This document shows, piece by piece, positions 55,315-64,000 of a stretch of DNA of 64,000 bases; the first letter of the stretch is position 1; each line of letters begins with the position of its first letter. The stretch comes from Bryobacteraceae bacterium (GTDB lineage: Bacteria > Acidobacteriota > Terriglobia > Bryobacterales > Bryobacteraceae), in NCBI GenBank assembly GCA_019187195.1, contig JABAQT010000023.1, positions 69,670-133,669 on the forward strand. The letters are read 5' to 3'. Made by a program: the position numbers and the translations under genes. The notes below the pieces were generated by a model that was given only the letters and a program-made list of their open reading frames with translations, had not been told where the DNA came from and searched no databases.

Positions 55315-56772
55315 CACGCTCTCGTGAACCTCCCGCCAGTCGCGCCTTCGCCGGATCGCCTCCCCCGCCAGGTCGCGCAGTTTCGCCACCTGCCGCTCCG
55401 CTCCCGCATCGAGGGGGGCATTGTGTCTGCGGTCCCCATAGAGACATCCGATTACCATCCCGTCCACTATCACCGGGCAGAGCAGAAAACTGGACGAGCC
55501 AAGTTGTTGTAGAAACGCCGAACGGTCAAACCGCGAGTCCTTCTCCCCAAATTGAAACAGGTCATGCTTGCGTAGAATCGCCAGCGCAACCGGCCCCCCG
55601 CGCAGCGACAGGGGAAAGTGAAACGACTGCAGGAGCATATCCGACTGCGCTCCAAATCCGACGCGGCCGTGAATGGAATTCGACGCCGGATCGACAAGGC
55701 AGAACAGCGCCCTGTCGAGGGCGCACTCGCGGGTGACCTTCTCGAGGATCGAGAGCAGCAGGTCCTGCAGTTCGTATTCACCCGACTCGATCTGGCGCGA
55801 AAGCGAGGTCAGAAATTCTTCCTCCGGCTCCGCTGGCGGCAGCGGCAGAACCAGCGCCTTCTCCATCTGCTGCTTGAGCCGCAGCGTCTCGAAGGGGATG
55901 CTGAGGTGGCGCGACGTCTCCTGCGTTTCTCTTACAGCCGATTCGAGGATGCTCTCGAGTTGCTCCGTCGTAATGCCGAGCGTGCGGTGAAACGCCTCTC
56001 GAAGACTATCGAGTTGCATGGCCGGCGAGGAGACGTCCTGGCGGTAGACGGCGCCGGTCAGACGGTGGCTCAATCCCACCACCGCCGTGAGAAACTCGTC
56101 CTGGTGCGGCCGCAGCGGGGCGGAACCCGCCACACATTCGCGCAAAGTCTCCTTCACCGCTTGCGGCAGACCCCAATGTTCCACCATCGCCCTGCCAAGA
56201 TCCTCATAGGTGAACCGGAGAATCTTCTTCACCGCATGTCTTTCGGAAAACTTCGGCTGCTTACGTTCCGTGAGTATCCGGTTGTAATCCTCATCGAGAT
56301 AACTCGCCACAAGCACCTCTCCCAGATTGCGGAACATGCCGCAGAGATAGGCCTCCTCGACGCGCGAATATCCCAGCACCGACGCCGTCTCGCGGGCGTG
56401 GTTGGCGGTCAGCAGCGACAGGAACATCAATTGCCGCAAGCCCGGCGAACGGTTCCGGAAATGCTCGAAAAACATCGTGCCGGCGGCCAGATCGCGAATG
56501 GCCTGCAACCCGAGCAGCGAAGCCGCGTGGGAGACGCTCAGGATCGGTTTCCCGGACCGGTTGTACAGCGGCGAGTTCGCCGCCCGTAGCATCTTCAGCG
56601 AGATGCTATACTCCCGCAGCACGATGCTGGTGATGTTGCGGACGGAAGCGTTTTCGTTGCCCGCGTAGCGCAGAATCTGCTGAATGTTGTGCGAGAAAGC
56701 GGGAAGGTCCGGACGCGGCAGGATCTCGGACAGCCTGCGCCGCAATGCATCTTCCGGGCTTTCGTTCTGCAC
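55312..56772 (-). CDS. HDOD-GAF signalling protein
   Basis: A 486-residue cytosolic protein. The HDOD domain (about 15-215) is marked by LPRPDLPAFSHNIQQIL, LKMLRAANSPLYN, SVSHAASLLGLQAIRDLA and LCGMFRNLGEVLVA. The catalytic His-Asp of true HD enzymes is replaced (RNLGE), as is usual. A GAF-like domain covers about 320-480. HDOD proteins act as c-di-GMP- or motility-linked regulators; no output domain is attached. The stop codon falls within the dispersed repeat. Confidence 0.85.
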   Translation of the reverse strand: MQNESPEDALRRRLSEILPRPDLPAFSHNIQQILRYAGNENASVRNITSIVLREYSISLKMLRAANSPLYNRSGKPILSVSHAASLLGLQAIRDLAAGTMFFEHFRNRSPGLRQLMFLSLLTANHARETASVLGYSRVEEAYLCGMFRNLGEVLVASYLDEDYNRILTERKQPKFSERHAVKKILRFTYEDLGRAMVEHWGLPQAVKETLRECVAGSAPLRPHQDEFLTAVVGLSHRLTGAVYRQDVSSPAMQLDSLREAFHRTLGITTEQLESILESAVRETQETSRHLSIPFETLRLKQQMEKALVLPLPPAEPEEEFLTSLSRQIESGEYELQDLLLSILEKVTRECALDRALFCLVDPASNSIHGRVGFGAQSDMLLQSFHFPLSLRGGPVALAILRKHDLFQFGEKDSRFDRSAFLQQLGSSSFLLCPVIVDGMVIGCLYGDRRHNAPLDAGAERQVAKLRDLAGEAIRRRRDWREVHESV

Positions 56773-56814
56773 GCGCTCCCCCTTCCACCGCGCCGGATTG
56801 GGAGCGCGGCGGCC

Positions 56815-57372
56815 CTACTTCTCCGTGTCCATGAAGAAGTAGCAGATCATATGGCAAATGATCATGTGCGCGTCTTCTATGCGCCCCATGTGCGGATTCG
56901 CCACATGTATGTTCAAATGAGCCAGCGGTCCCAGTTTTCCGCCGTCACGTCCGGTGAGCGCCACCGTCTTGCAGCCGATCGAGTTGGCATATTCAAGAGC
57001 ACGCAAAACGTTTGGCGAGTTTCCCGAACCGCTGATCCCCATTACCACATCGTCCGGCTTGGCGAAGTTCTTAAGCTGCTCCACGAAAATCGCGTCGTAG
57101 GAAACATCGTTCGAATACGCCGTTATCGTGGGCAGCGAATCCGTCAGCGCCATGATCCGGAACCGCGATCCTCGATTGAAGCTCGCTCCCTTCACCATGT
57201 CGCATACAAAATGCGAAGCCGTCGAGGCGCTCCCCCCATTGCCACAAACAAAAATGTGACGATTGTTCTCCCGCGCCTCCCGGAACACCTCAATCGCCGC
57301 CCCCACCTTGTCCAAATCGATCGCCTCGATTGCGCTCAGGCAATCTTCCTTGTACATTTGGGCAAAATTCAC
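56815..57372 (-). CDS. SIS-domain sugar-phosphate isomerase, GmhA-like
   Basis: A 185-residue SIS protein like phosphoheptose isomerase. GNGGSASTASHF is the phosphate-binding region, and GISGSGNSPNVLRALEYA and TGRDGGKLGP are conserved. The E. coli GmhA metal/catalytic positions are altered: HFVCD stands where HFAEE is expected (Glu65 to Asp), and RIEDAH where RIQEIH is expected (Gln to Glu). The substrate may therefore not be sedoheptulose-7-phosphate. It is the last gene of a five-gene overlapping operon. Confidence 0.85.
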   Translation of the reverse strand: MNFAQMYKEDCLSAIEAIDLDKVGAAIEVFREARENNRHIFVCGNGGSASTASHFVCDMVKGASFNRGSRFRIMALTDSLPTITAYSNDVSYDAIFVEQLKNFAKPDDVVMGISGSGNSPNVLRALEYANSIGCKTVALTGRDGGKLGPLAHLNIHVANPHMGRIEDAHMIICHMICYFFMDTEK

Positions 57373-58232
57373 GAGACTCTCCTTTCCAGTTCATTGGCCA
57401 GCACGAGCGCGCCGTAAAGAATCGAGTCATCTCCCAGAGCCGCCGGAACAACCTCGATCCGCGCCCGTGACCAGGCGGTTATTTGTTTCCGCAGTTCGCC
57501 TCGCAGCGGCTCGAACAGCCGGTCCCCTGCTTTCGCGATGCCGCCTCCGATGACGATGCGGGCGGGATTCAGAAGCATGATGCACGACTTCAGGCCTAGC
57601 GCCAGATCCACCACGTAGCGCCTGGTGAACGCCTCATCCTCGAGCAGTTCATAGGCGGGCTTGCCATGGTCCCTCTCGAGCCACAACCCACAGCACATCC
57701 GCTCGAGGCAGCCCCTGGCTCCGCACAGGCATTCGGGACCATCCGGACGAATCGTCAGATGGCCGATCTCGCCCGCCCAGGAGTCCGCGCCGCGCCACAC
57801 ACGCTGATTCTGAATGATCCCTCCTCCGATTCCCGTCGAAAGAGTCATATAGAACAGCGGATCGCAACCCTGTCCCGCGCCGAACGCCGCCTCGCCGAGG
57901 GCGCCTACGTTGGCGTCGTTGTCCATCACCGCGGGGACATGCAGAGTCTCCCTGACCCAGGCCGGAAAGTCGAAATCGCGCCACCCGCCCGCGTGCGTGG
58001 ACAAGGCCACGCGCTGCGAAGGGTAATCCACCGGGCCGCCGAAGCCGATCCCGCAGCGGTCAAGCGGCACATGTTTCGCCCAGTGGCCTGCCATCGTGGC
58101 GATCTGCCCGAGCATCCAGTCACGGCCGGCCTCCCGGTCCGTCGCCCTGGTGTCGCGCAAAATGATGCGCTGATCCTTGAAAACGGCAACCGTGAACTTG
58201 GTGCCTCCAACATCGATTACCAGCGTGTTCAT
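57369..58232 (-). CDS. ROK family sugar kinase
   Basis: A 287-residue ROK protein without a DNA-binding domain, hence a kinase rather than a repressor. The N-terminal ATP loop is VIDVGGTKF, the catalytic Asp is in DNDANVGALGEA, and the zinc motif GHLTIRPDGPECLCGARGCLE is intact. ROK kinases phosphorylate glucose, N-acetylmannosamine, fructose or similar sugars. It overlaps both neighbours by four bases, so cotranslation with the SIS and PfkB proteins is likely. Confidence 0.88.
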   Translation of the reverse strand: MNTLVIDVGGTKFTVAVFKDQRIILRDTRATDREAGRDWMLGQIATMAGHWAKHVPLDRCGIGFGGPVDYPSQRVALSTHAGGWRDFDFPAWVRETLHVPAVMDNDANVGALGEAAFGAGQGCDPLFYMTLSTGIGGGIIQNQRVWRGADSWAGEIGHLTIRPDGPECLCGARGCLERMCCGLWLERDHGKPAYELLEDEAFTRRYVVDLALGLKSCIMLLNPARIVIGGGIAKAGDRLFEPLRGELRKQITAWSRARIEVVPAALGDDSILYGALVLANELERRVS

Positions 58233-59230
58233 GCGAGTGGGTGCCTGTCGAGTTGAGCTCTTAGTTCCCGCCTCGAGGCGGTCCCCGTGCCCTTCTTCAT
58301 GATGGTAACGGAAGCGACGAGATTGCCGAACCGGGCGGCCGTCACCGGATCGTGAGTGATGGACAGCGCGATGGCGCAGCCCGCCGAAAAACTGTCGCCC
58401 GCGCCGCAGATATCGACGGGACGCGCCACGGGAACCGTGGGCACCATCGCCGGTTCCGCGCCTTCCCGCACCAGCAGAACGCCGCCCTCCCCGTGCGTTA
58501 CCGCCAGCAGGGGCGACTCCGTCAACGCGCGCAACGCCGCGAAATCCGTCCTTCCCACGGCGCGCCGGCAGGCGGCCTCGGCTTCATCCCGGTTCGGCTT
58601 CACGATCACTTTGCGGAACAGTTCCGGCCGGAGGCGCGAATCCACCCAAATGATTTTCTCCGGAAACTCGAGAGCGAGCGAGGTGAGACACTCGCGGACC
58701 GCCGCCGTCACAACGCCGCCGGCGCTGGTTTCCGCCTGGTCTGAGACCAGGATCACGTCGAACCCTTCCGCGTTGCTCCGGAGCCGGCTAACCAGTTCGC
58801 GTTCGGCTTCCGGAGGGAGCGGCGTCGAGTTGATGAAATCCACGCGCGGCAGGTCCTCTTCCCCGGTCTCGCGGTTGAGCAGCTTCGTGTAGGTGAAGGT
58901 GCAAACGCCGGGATGGGAAACACAGAGTTGGTGATCGATGCCCCGCGCGCCGAGCGCCCGCCGCAGTTCCCATCCATGTCCGTCTTCCCCGATGACGCCG
59001 AGCACGGCGGTATGGCCGGTTTCGAGCGCCGCCAGGTTATTGGCGATAGTTCCTCCGGCGCCGGGTGTGAGTTCGGAAGCGATCACCGCCGTCCTTGGGA
59101 TGCCCGTCTCGCGCGATGGTTCGGCGGCGTGAGGATCATAGGCGCACCACCGGTCGAGGCAGATGTCGCCCACCACCAGCGCCCGCCGCGCGCTGAATCC
59201 GGCGGCGATCTCTTCGAAGGGAAACGCCAT
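58229..59230 (-). CDS. PfkB family kinase, HldE-kinase-domain-like
   Basis: A 333-residue ribokinase-fold enzyme. The opening RRALVVGDICLDRW, GGTIANNLAALE, IKPNRDEAE-type block (VKPNRDEAEAA) and the catalytic DICGAGDSFSAG resemble the kinase domain of HldE, which makes heptose 1,7-bisphosphate. The usual nucleotidyltransferase half is missing. The central VSDQAETSAGG replaces the SDYGKG seen in HldE. The start ATG shares a base with the upstream stop. Confidence 0.82.
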   Translation of the reverse strand: MAFPFEEIAAGFSARRALVVGDICLDRWCAYDPHAAEPSRETGIPRTAVIASELTPGAGGTIANNLAALETGHTAVLGVIGEDGHGWELRRALGARGIDHQLCVSHPGVCTFTYTKLLNRETGEEDLPRVDFINSTPLPPEAERELVSRLRSNAEGFDVILVSDQAETSAGGVVTAAVRECLTSLALEFPEKIIWVDSRLRPELFRKVIVKPNRDEAEAACRRAVGRTDFAALRALTESPLLAVTHGEGGVLLVREGAEPAMVPTVPVARPVDICGAGDSFSAGCAIALSITHDPVTAARFGNLVASVTIMKKGTGTASRRELRAQLDRHPLA

Positions 59231-60198
59231 CACCTTGCCTCGAGAACCGCTTTGCGCAGCGCCGGAAAGGTGGCGCGGTGGTCGCCGCAAAAGTAGAAGC
59301 TCTCGCCGCCGTCGGCCACTGTGCGCACGAGGATCGTCTTGTGGGGGCGGAAATAATAGCCGGGATCCGTCTTGTCCAGTTCACGGTGAATATCGCCGCG
59401 GATGGGAACCATATCGAAGACGGCGGTCGTGAAATGGCGGATCTCCCGCCCCTGCTGCAGCGCCACGTTGCGAGCCATCGCCAGGGCCTTCAGGTAGACT
59501 TCGGGAGCCATGATGGCGGAGCCGAAGCTGAGCAGCACGCCTTTTTCCAGGCGCTCCATCGCGGCGGCGAAGATCAGAAAATCGCGGTAGCTCGCCGCGC
59601 CCAGCGCCGCTCCGTCGCAGTTGGGATGTTCGTGCAGAATGTCGTAGCCGATGCTGACATGCGATGTCACGGGCACGCCGCGGCGGTAGGCGGCCGCCAG
59701 AACACTCAAGTCCCGGTGGGGAAAATCACTCTCGAGGATCAGCTTGCCGATCCCCTCGCCCAAACCGAGTTCCTCGCCGTCAATAGCCTTGATCCAATCG
59801 TTCAACTCGCCGGTCTCGCGCCACAGGCCGAACTGCCCGTTGCGAATGTAGCGCGCGACGCTCTCCGTCGTTGCGCCGATGCGCGCCAGTTCGTAGTCGT
59901 GGATGATTCCGGCTCCGTTCATGGCGATGTGATCGAGCACGCCGCGGTCGATCAGGTCGATGATGTGGCGGTTCACGCCGGCTCGAAGCAGGTGCGCTCC
60001 CAACATGAGGACACGCGATGCTCCCGTCCCCGCGGCGGCGCAAAGCCGCGCGGCGACCGCCGCAAGATCCGGATGCTCGAAGGGCGGCACGGGATCATCG
60101 AGTGCAAGCCAGCGGCCGAGCTGCAAGTCATTGGTCCGCTCGGAGAGCGGAAGCACGGCCAGCCGCGAACGGTCGAATCGGGGATATCGGGACGGCAT
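59230..60198 (-). CDS. Deoxyhypusine-synthase-like protein (tentative)
   Basis: A 322-residue protein with the start ATG overlapping the HAD stop (TGATG). The pattern LIDRGVLDHIAMNGAGIIHDYELA and the later VPVTSHVSIGYD and FGSAIMAPEVYLKAL are suggestive of the NAD-binding deoxyhypusine synthase fold, but the eIF5A-binding lysine region is not obvious, and bacteria have no eIF5A. The context among sugar-phosphate enzymes points to another NAD-dependent reaction. I am confident that it is a real conserved protein and unsure of the family. Confidence 0.6.
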   Translation of the reverse strand: MPSRYPRFDRSRLAVLPLSERTNDLQLGRWLALDDPVPPFEHPDLAAVAARLCAAAGTGASRVLMLGAHLLRAGVNRHIIDLIDRGVLDHIAMNGAGIIHDYELARIGATTESVARYIRNGQFGLWRETGELNDWIKAIDGEELGLGEGIGKLILESDFPHRDLSVLAAAYRRGVPVTSHVSIGYDILHEHPNCDGAALGAASYRDFLIFAAAMERLEKGVLLSFGSAIMAPEVYLKALAMARNVALQQGREIRHFTTAVFDMVPIRGDIHRELDKTDPGYYFRPHKTILVRTVADGGESFYFCGDHRATFPALRKAVLEAR

Positions 60199-61004
60199 CA
60201 GTTGGGGAAGAGCGTGGCGTTGAGCTCGGCCAGGCGCAGGTAGTTGGGAATGATGTAATCCGCGCCCACCTTGACCAGGCGTCCGCGCTTCCATTCATCG
60301 ACGCGCAGGCATTCGGGCTCGGCGGTGGCGACGCCCACGGCCAATCCACCCACCTGCTTAACGTTCTCGATCTCGACGAAGCCGTCGCCAAAGCCGAGAA
60401 ACTCCTCGCCTCGAGCCTCCGCCGCGTCGATAATGCGCCGGATGAGGATCGCCTTCGAGAAGGACTTGTAATCATCCAGCGCGCCATGGCAGCCGCCGTC
60501 GAAATAGCGGTCGACCTCGAGCAGGCGCGCCTCTTCCTTCATGGCGGCGTCGTCGGTGCCGCTGGCAAGATACATCTTCAACCCGCGCTCCTTGAGCGAT
60601 TCGAGCAGCGCCCGCGCGCCCGGCACCATGTACTGGTCGGGAGCCGCCTCGCCCTTGCGAAGCGATTCCACCCGGTCGCGGATCTTCACCCATAACAGTT
60701 CGAGATAGCGGTGTTTGTAAACAAGCGGATCTTCCGGCTTGCCGCCGCGCCGCGACACCTGGCCGGCCAGTTCGATCATCTGGTAAATGGTGTCCTTGCC
60801 CGTGAGACGGCCGACGTACTCGCGCACGATCTCCGTGAGTTCCGCCTCCGATTCTCCGGTCTTCAATCCCGCGAGAATCTCGACCATCATGGGGACCATC
60901 ACCTCCACCCAGCCGGAACGGATCGTGGAGAGAGTGCCGTCAAAATCAAACAGGACAACTTTTGCGCGTGCGGCATTGGCGCCGGGGCGGATCGTTTCGA
61001 GCAT
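60198..61004 (-). CDS. HAD-superfamily phosphatase
   Basis: A 268-residue HAD hydrolase. The nucleophile motif is LFDFDGTLS, motif II is YLASGTDD, and motif IV is FGDGFVEIENVK, with a helical cap between about residues 40 and 140. The cap makes it a phosphoglycolate/beta-phosphoglucomutase-type enzyme, not the GmhB type. It is the first gene of the five-gene operon. It would dephosphorylate or isomerise a sugar-phosphate intermediate. Confidence 0.85.
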   Translation of the reverse strand: MLETIRPGANAARAKVVLFDFDGTLSTIRSGWVEVMVPMMVEILAGLKTGESEAELTEIVREYVGRLTGKDTIYQMIELAGQVSRRGGKPEDPLVYKHRYLELLWVKIRDRVESLRKGEAAPDQYMVPGARALLESLKERGLKMYLASGTDDAAMKEEARLLEVDRYFDGGCHGALDDYKSFSKAILIRRIIDAAEARGEEFLGFGDGFVEIENVKQVGGLAVGVATAEPECLRVDEWKRGRLVKVGADYIIPNYLRLAELNATLFPN

Positions 61005-61031
61005 TTCCTCTCATTTTCGCACGGCGGCGGC

Positions 61032-61688
61032 CTACCAGTACTGCCAGTTGCCCGATAGCAGCACATAGGCCGACAGGGCGGCGTTGGTGACGGCGTGAGC
61101 GAGAATGCAGTCGCCAAGGCTCTTGACGCGAATCATCCACCAGTTATAAAGAATGCCGGCCGCCAGGCCGACATCCCAGTACGTTCCATGCTCGGCCGCG
61201 AACACCGCCGCGCTCACCCAGAAGGACTGCGCGGTGTAAGAGCCCAGGGCAACCGCCTGGAAATCCGGCCTGATGAGCCAGCGCATCAGCCATGCGCGCC
61301 AGAACAACTCCTCGATGATGGGCACCAGCGCCACCGCCCTCAAAACCCGAAACGATAGCGCGGCGGCGGACAAGCTGGCGTATCCGTTTGGTGGCCCCGG
61401 CGCCGAACCGGTCAGGAAATTGTGAAACAGGACCGATTGCCGCCACCCCGGCGCGATCAGGTCCGGACCGATCCATATGACGAACGTGAGCAGGCCGAGA
61501 GCCAGCGAACCGGCCCAATTCCTCACGCGCAGATCAATGACCTTGCGCGATCCGATCCACAACACGGCCGTAAGAATCAGCACCCGCAGCCCGTAATCGG
61601 CGGCCGGCGAAAGACCGGTCCTGCCGCCCAGGCCAAGAAGGACCAGAAAAGTGACAAACGGGAAGACGTACGGCAGCGAAGCGGCCAT
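61032..61688 (-). CDS. CPBP (CAAX-like) intramembrane protease
   Basis: A 218-residue membrane protein with six or so hydrophobic segments. The motifs EELFWRAWLMRW (Glu-Glu-x3-Arg), a later FAAEHG and LAHAVTNA place it in the CPBP/Abi family of glutamic-type intramembrane proteases. The group includes the exosortase-associated CAAX proteins, and the neighbour is a large TPR lipoprotein, so an exosortase/EPS locus may lie to the right. No exosortase is within the window. Confidence 0.78.
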   Translation of the reverse strand: MAASLPYVFPFVTFLVLLGLGGRTGLSPAADYGLRVLILTAVLWIGSRKVIDLRVRNWAGSLALGLLTFVIWIGPDLIAPGWRQSVLFHNFLTGSAPGPPNGYASLSAAALSFRVLRAVALVPIIEELFWRAWLMRWLIRPDFQAVALGSYTAQSFWVSAAVFAAEHGTYWDVGLAAGILYNWWMIRVKSLGDCILAHAVTNAALSAYVLLSGNWQYW

Positions 61689-61705
61689 CGGCGAGGTATC
61701 CGGAA

Positions 61706-64000
61706 TCAGATTCGCGCGATCAACTCCTTGATCTTCGCCAGATCCTCCTGGCTGGGGTTGTTCTTGAGCGCGATTTCACACTCCCTCCTGGCCGATGGCT
61801 TGTCCCCCTTTTGGACAAGGGCCACCGCGAGATGGTAGCGGAACAGCGGGTTCTTCGCGTCTTTTTCCACCAGTTCGCGGAAGATCTTGATGGCCGAATC
61901 GCTGAGGTTCTTCTTCGTGTAGATCCAGCCGAGGGTATCGGAGATGCTCGGTTCGTTGGGGATCTTCGCCTTGGCTTTCTGGGCCATCGTCAAGGCCTGG
62001 TCCAGGTCGCCGCCCGATTCGGCCAGGATGAACGCAAGGTTGTTGAGGGCGATGGGATTGTCGGGCTCAATCTTGAGAATCTGCTCGTAGAGCGGACGCG
62101 CCTGTCCGCGCTTGCCCTGCGATTCATAAATGAGCGCGAGGCGGATATAGGCGACCGCGTCATTCGGGTTGAGGTCCTTTGCCTTCGCGAACTCGCGCTC
62201 CGCGGCCGCAATGTCGCCCTTCAGCCGGTAGGCCTCGGCAAGCCGGATTTGAACATCGAAGCTGTTGGGGCTCTTCTCGAGAAGTTTGCGGTATTGCTCG
62301 ACCGCAAGATCGTACTTCTGCGCGCGGACGGATACATTGGCGAGCGCCAGCCGGTAAAAGGAGTGGTTCGGATTCTGTCTCAGGTCATCCTGAAGCAGTT
62401 GGATAGCCTTGTCGAACTCCTTGATTCCCGCCAGCGTCTCGACGCGTCCCACCAGCCCGCGCGGATCATTGGGGGCCACCTTCTGCAGCCGGACGAAGTT
62501 CTCCTGCGCGTCCTCGTACTTCTTTTCCTGGAAGTTGAGAACTCCCATCTGGAACAGGGCATCGGGGTAGTTCGCGTTGGCCGCCAGCACCCGCGTCAGC
62601 TCCATGCGCGCCGTCGGAAGGTCGCCCAGCCCCATGCGCGAGCTCGTCCGCACCATCAGGGCGGTGATGTTGTTCGGGTCGTAGGCAAGGATATCCTCGG
62701 CCGCCTGCAGCGCTTTCGTGAACTCGTTCTTGGCGAGGCTCAACTGCGCCAGCGCCAGGCGCGCGGGTGTATAGTCGGCACGGTATTTGATCGCCTCCTG
62801 GAACTGGATGCGGGCCTGCTCGATGTCACCCTTGGCGACATAGGCCCTCCCGAGGTTGTATCGCAGCACGAAATTCTCCGGGTTGCGCACAATGACGGAA
62901 TTCAGTTCCGATATCGCCGTTTGCACCTTGTCCTTCGAGCCGTCCTGAAGCCACAGCGAGGCGCGCATCGCCACCGCCTCGAAGTCCTTGGGGTTCGACT
63001 TCAGCACCTGCGAGATGAGATCGAGGGCTTCCTGCTTCCTGCCCCTCGCCACCATCGTTTCCACCAGGCGCTTCTGGTACATCGCCTTCTGATCCGCCGC
63101 CGATGCCAGACGCAGCCCTTCCTCGTACATCCTGACCGCCGAGTCGATATCGCGGATGCGGTAGTAGAAGTCGCCCACCTGTGCATATCCCAGGGGAAAA
63201 TCCTTGGGGTTCGAGGTCAGACGCTGCAGAGTCTTCTCCATCTCCGGCCGGTTTCTCATCAGATAGTAATGGCCCGCGAGTTGAAGCACAAAGAACGCCT
63301 GCGACGGATTGTTGTTCACCTTGGCGACATAGACCTTGCCCGCGTCTTCCGTGCGGTTGAGCCCGATATAGCGGATATAGAGCCAGTCGTAGATGTTGGG
63401 AAAGGTCTTGTCTTTCTGCATCATCTCGAAGGCCAGCTTCTCGGCCTCGGGGAAGCGGTTGCTCCCGGCGAGCGATTCCACCAGCGGCAGAATTGTCTCC
63501 CTGGCGAACGGCCGCACCTCCTGCGCCGCCTGGAAGTACTTGAGCGCCTGTGGAATGTCCTTGGCGGAAACCGCGAGATAGCCCTTGATGCGCAGCCCGA
63601 GGAACGATTTCGGATCCTTCTGCAAAGCCCTCGTGGCGATGTTTTCCAACTCCTTCCGGTATTCCCCCGAGTTCTTCGAATCCTTCAGGAACACCAGCAG
63701 GTAGATATCGGTGAGCTGCGTGGCGGCATCGAGATTGTCCGGCTGGAGTTCGAGCCCGCGCCGTAAGCTGCGCACGGCGTCTCCAATGCGGCCCAGTTTC
63801 ATCTCGGCCAGCCCGAGACGGTAGTAGGCCTCGCCGTAGCGCATGTCCTTCTTGAGTGCGCTGCGGTACATGATCGAGGCTTCCTTATACTTCCCGTTCT
63901 TGAAGTATTCGTTTCCCCGCTCCACGTACGCTCTCTTCACCTTCTCGGGATCCCGCGAACAGGAGGCCGTAAAAAGAACGAGAGACATCAGGAGACACAA
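61706..64000 (-). CDS. Large TPR-repeat lipoprotein (partial)
   Basis: At least 764 residues, truncated or just complete at the right edge. The N-terminal part has a hydrophobic stretch and a lipobox-like FTASC, so it should be lipidated. The rest is built of about fifteen to twenty tetratricopeptide repeats (for example GNEYFKNGKYKEASIMY, YRLGLAEMKLGRIGDA, LNPNDAVAYIRLALIYESQG). The first codon seen is TTG at the last bases, so the true start may be outside. Size and lipidation resemble TPR lipoproteins of exosortase/exopolysaccharide loci, a resemblance only. Confidence 0.85.
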   Translation of the reverse strand: MCLLMSLVLFTASCSRDPEKVKRAYVERGNEYFKNGKYKEASIMYRSALKKDMRYGEAYYRLGLAEMKLGRIGDAVRSLRRGLELQPDNLDAATQLTDIYLLVFLKDSKNSGEYRKELENIATRALQKDPKSFLGLRIKGYLAVSAKDIPQALKYFQAAQEVRPFARETILPLVESLAGSNRFPEAEKLAFEMMQKDKTFPNIYDWLYIRYIGLNRTEDAGKVYVAKVNNNPSQAFFVLQLAGHYYLMRNRPEMEKTLQRLTSNPKDFPLGYAQVGDFYYRIRDIDSAVRMYEEGLRLASAADQKAMYQKRLVETMVARGRKQEALDLISQVLKSNPKDFEAVAMRASLWLQDGSKDKVQTAISELNSVIVRNPENFVLRYNLGRAYVAKGDIEQARIQFQEAIKYRADYTPARLALAQLSLAKNEFTKALQAAEDILAYDPNNITALMVRTSSRMGLGDLPTARMELTRVLAANANYPDALFQMGVLNFQEKKYEDAQENFVRLQKVAPNDPRGLVGRVETLAGIKEFDKAIQLLQDDLRQNPNHSFYRLALANVSVRAQKYDLAVEQYRKLLEKSPNSFDVQIRLAEAYRLKGDIAAAEREFAKAKDLNPNDAVAYIRLALIYESQGKRGQARPLYEQILKIEPDNPIALNNLAFILAESGGDLDQALTMAQKAKAKIPNEPSISDTLGWIYTKKNLSDSAIKIFRELVEKDAKNPLFRYHLAVALVQKGDKPSARRECEIALKNNPSQEDLAKIKELIARI

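Noticed and set aside
59230..60198. True deoxyhypusine synthase
   Set aside because: Bacteria lack eIF5A and the protein is embedded in a sugar-phosphate operon; only a fold-level resemblance is suggested.

Overview
The window is GC-rich and densely coded, with no rRNA, tRNA, CRISPR array or intact insertion sequence that I can see. The gene mix points to an Acidobacteriota member, most like the Solibacter/Bryobacter branch. It has an Oar-like TonB receptor with a carboxypeptidase-regulatory domain, a PSCyt1/DUF1549/DUF1553 protein paired with a DUF1501 protein, a tricorn-type protease, an S8 protease with VVWGDS repeats, several Tat-exported hydrolases, and an MbfA-type ferritin-VIT1 iron exporter. 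The assignment is by inference from gene content, not from a marker gene.

Layout. 0-3 kb: a zinc-ribbon membrane protein, then a compact arginine operon (argC-argB-short NAGS) behind a promoter that carries what looks like a pair of ARG boxes. 3-10 kb: a MoeA-like molybdopterin-binding protein, a terminator, a trans-sulfuration enzyme, an exported aldo/keto reductase, a cupin, and the purS-glmS-yjbQ operon. 10-17 kb: a tricorn protease diverging from a copper operon (chaperone, membrane cupredoxin, CopA, CsoR). 17-20 kb: a DnaE2-type polymerase whose promoter carries an E. coli-like LexA box. 20-31 kb: a long leftward run (TonB receptor, PSD1, DUF1501, quinone oxidoreductase, amidohydrolase, YbaK). 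31-37.5 kb: pirin, MbfA, M19 dipeptidase, a tandem pair of unrecognised paralogous proteins, and an amidohydrolase. 37.5-47 kb: a c-di-GMP neighbourhood (PilZ, sigma-54 activator, HD-GYP/GGDEF enzyme) running into a peptide ABC transporter, then a free-standing copy of the membrane sensor module of the HD-GYP/GGDEF enzyme. 47-55 kb: S8 protease with a small upstream ORF, UbiD, FabG, a polyprenyl-phosphate sugar transferase, PyrE, DUF1080 and a histone-deacetylase-family protein. 55-64 kb: an HDOD protein, then a tightly overlapping five-gene operon (HAD phosphatase, deoxyhypusine-synthase-like protein, PfkB kinase, ROK kinase, SIS isomerase), preceded by a CPBP protease and a large TPR lipoprotein cut by the window edge.

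The most interesting items are the five-gene sugar-phosphate operon with the deoxyhypusine-synthase-like protein, the tandem unrecognised protein pair at 34-36.5 kb, a roughly 75-bp double-hairpin repeat whose two copies sit between convergent genes and supply the stop codon of the leftward gene, the ARG-box pair, the SOS box at dnaE2, the detached sensor domain, and a histone-deacetylase-family gene with no conventional start codon.
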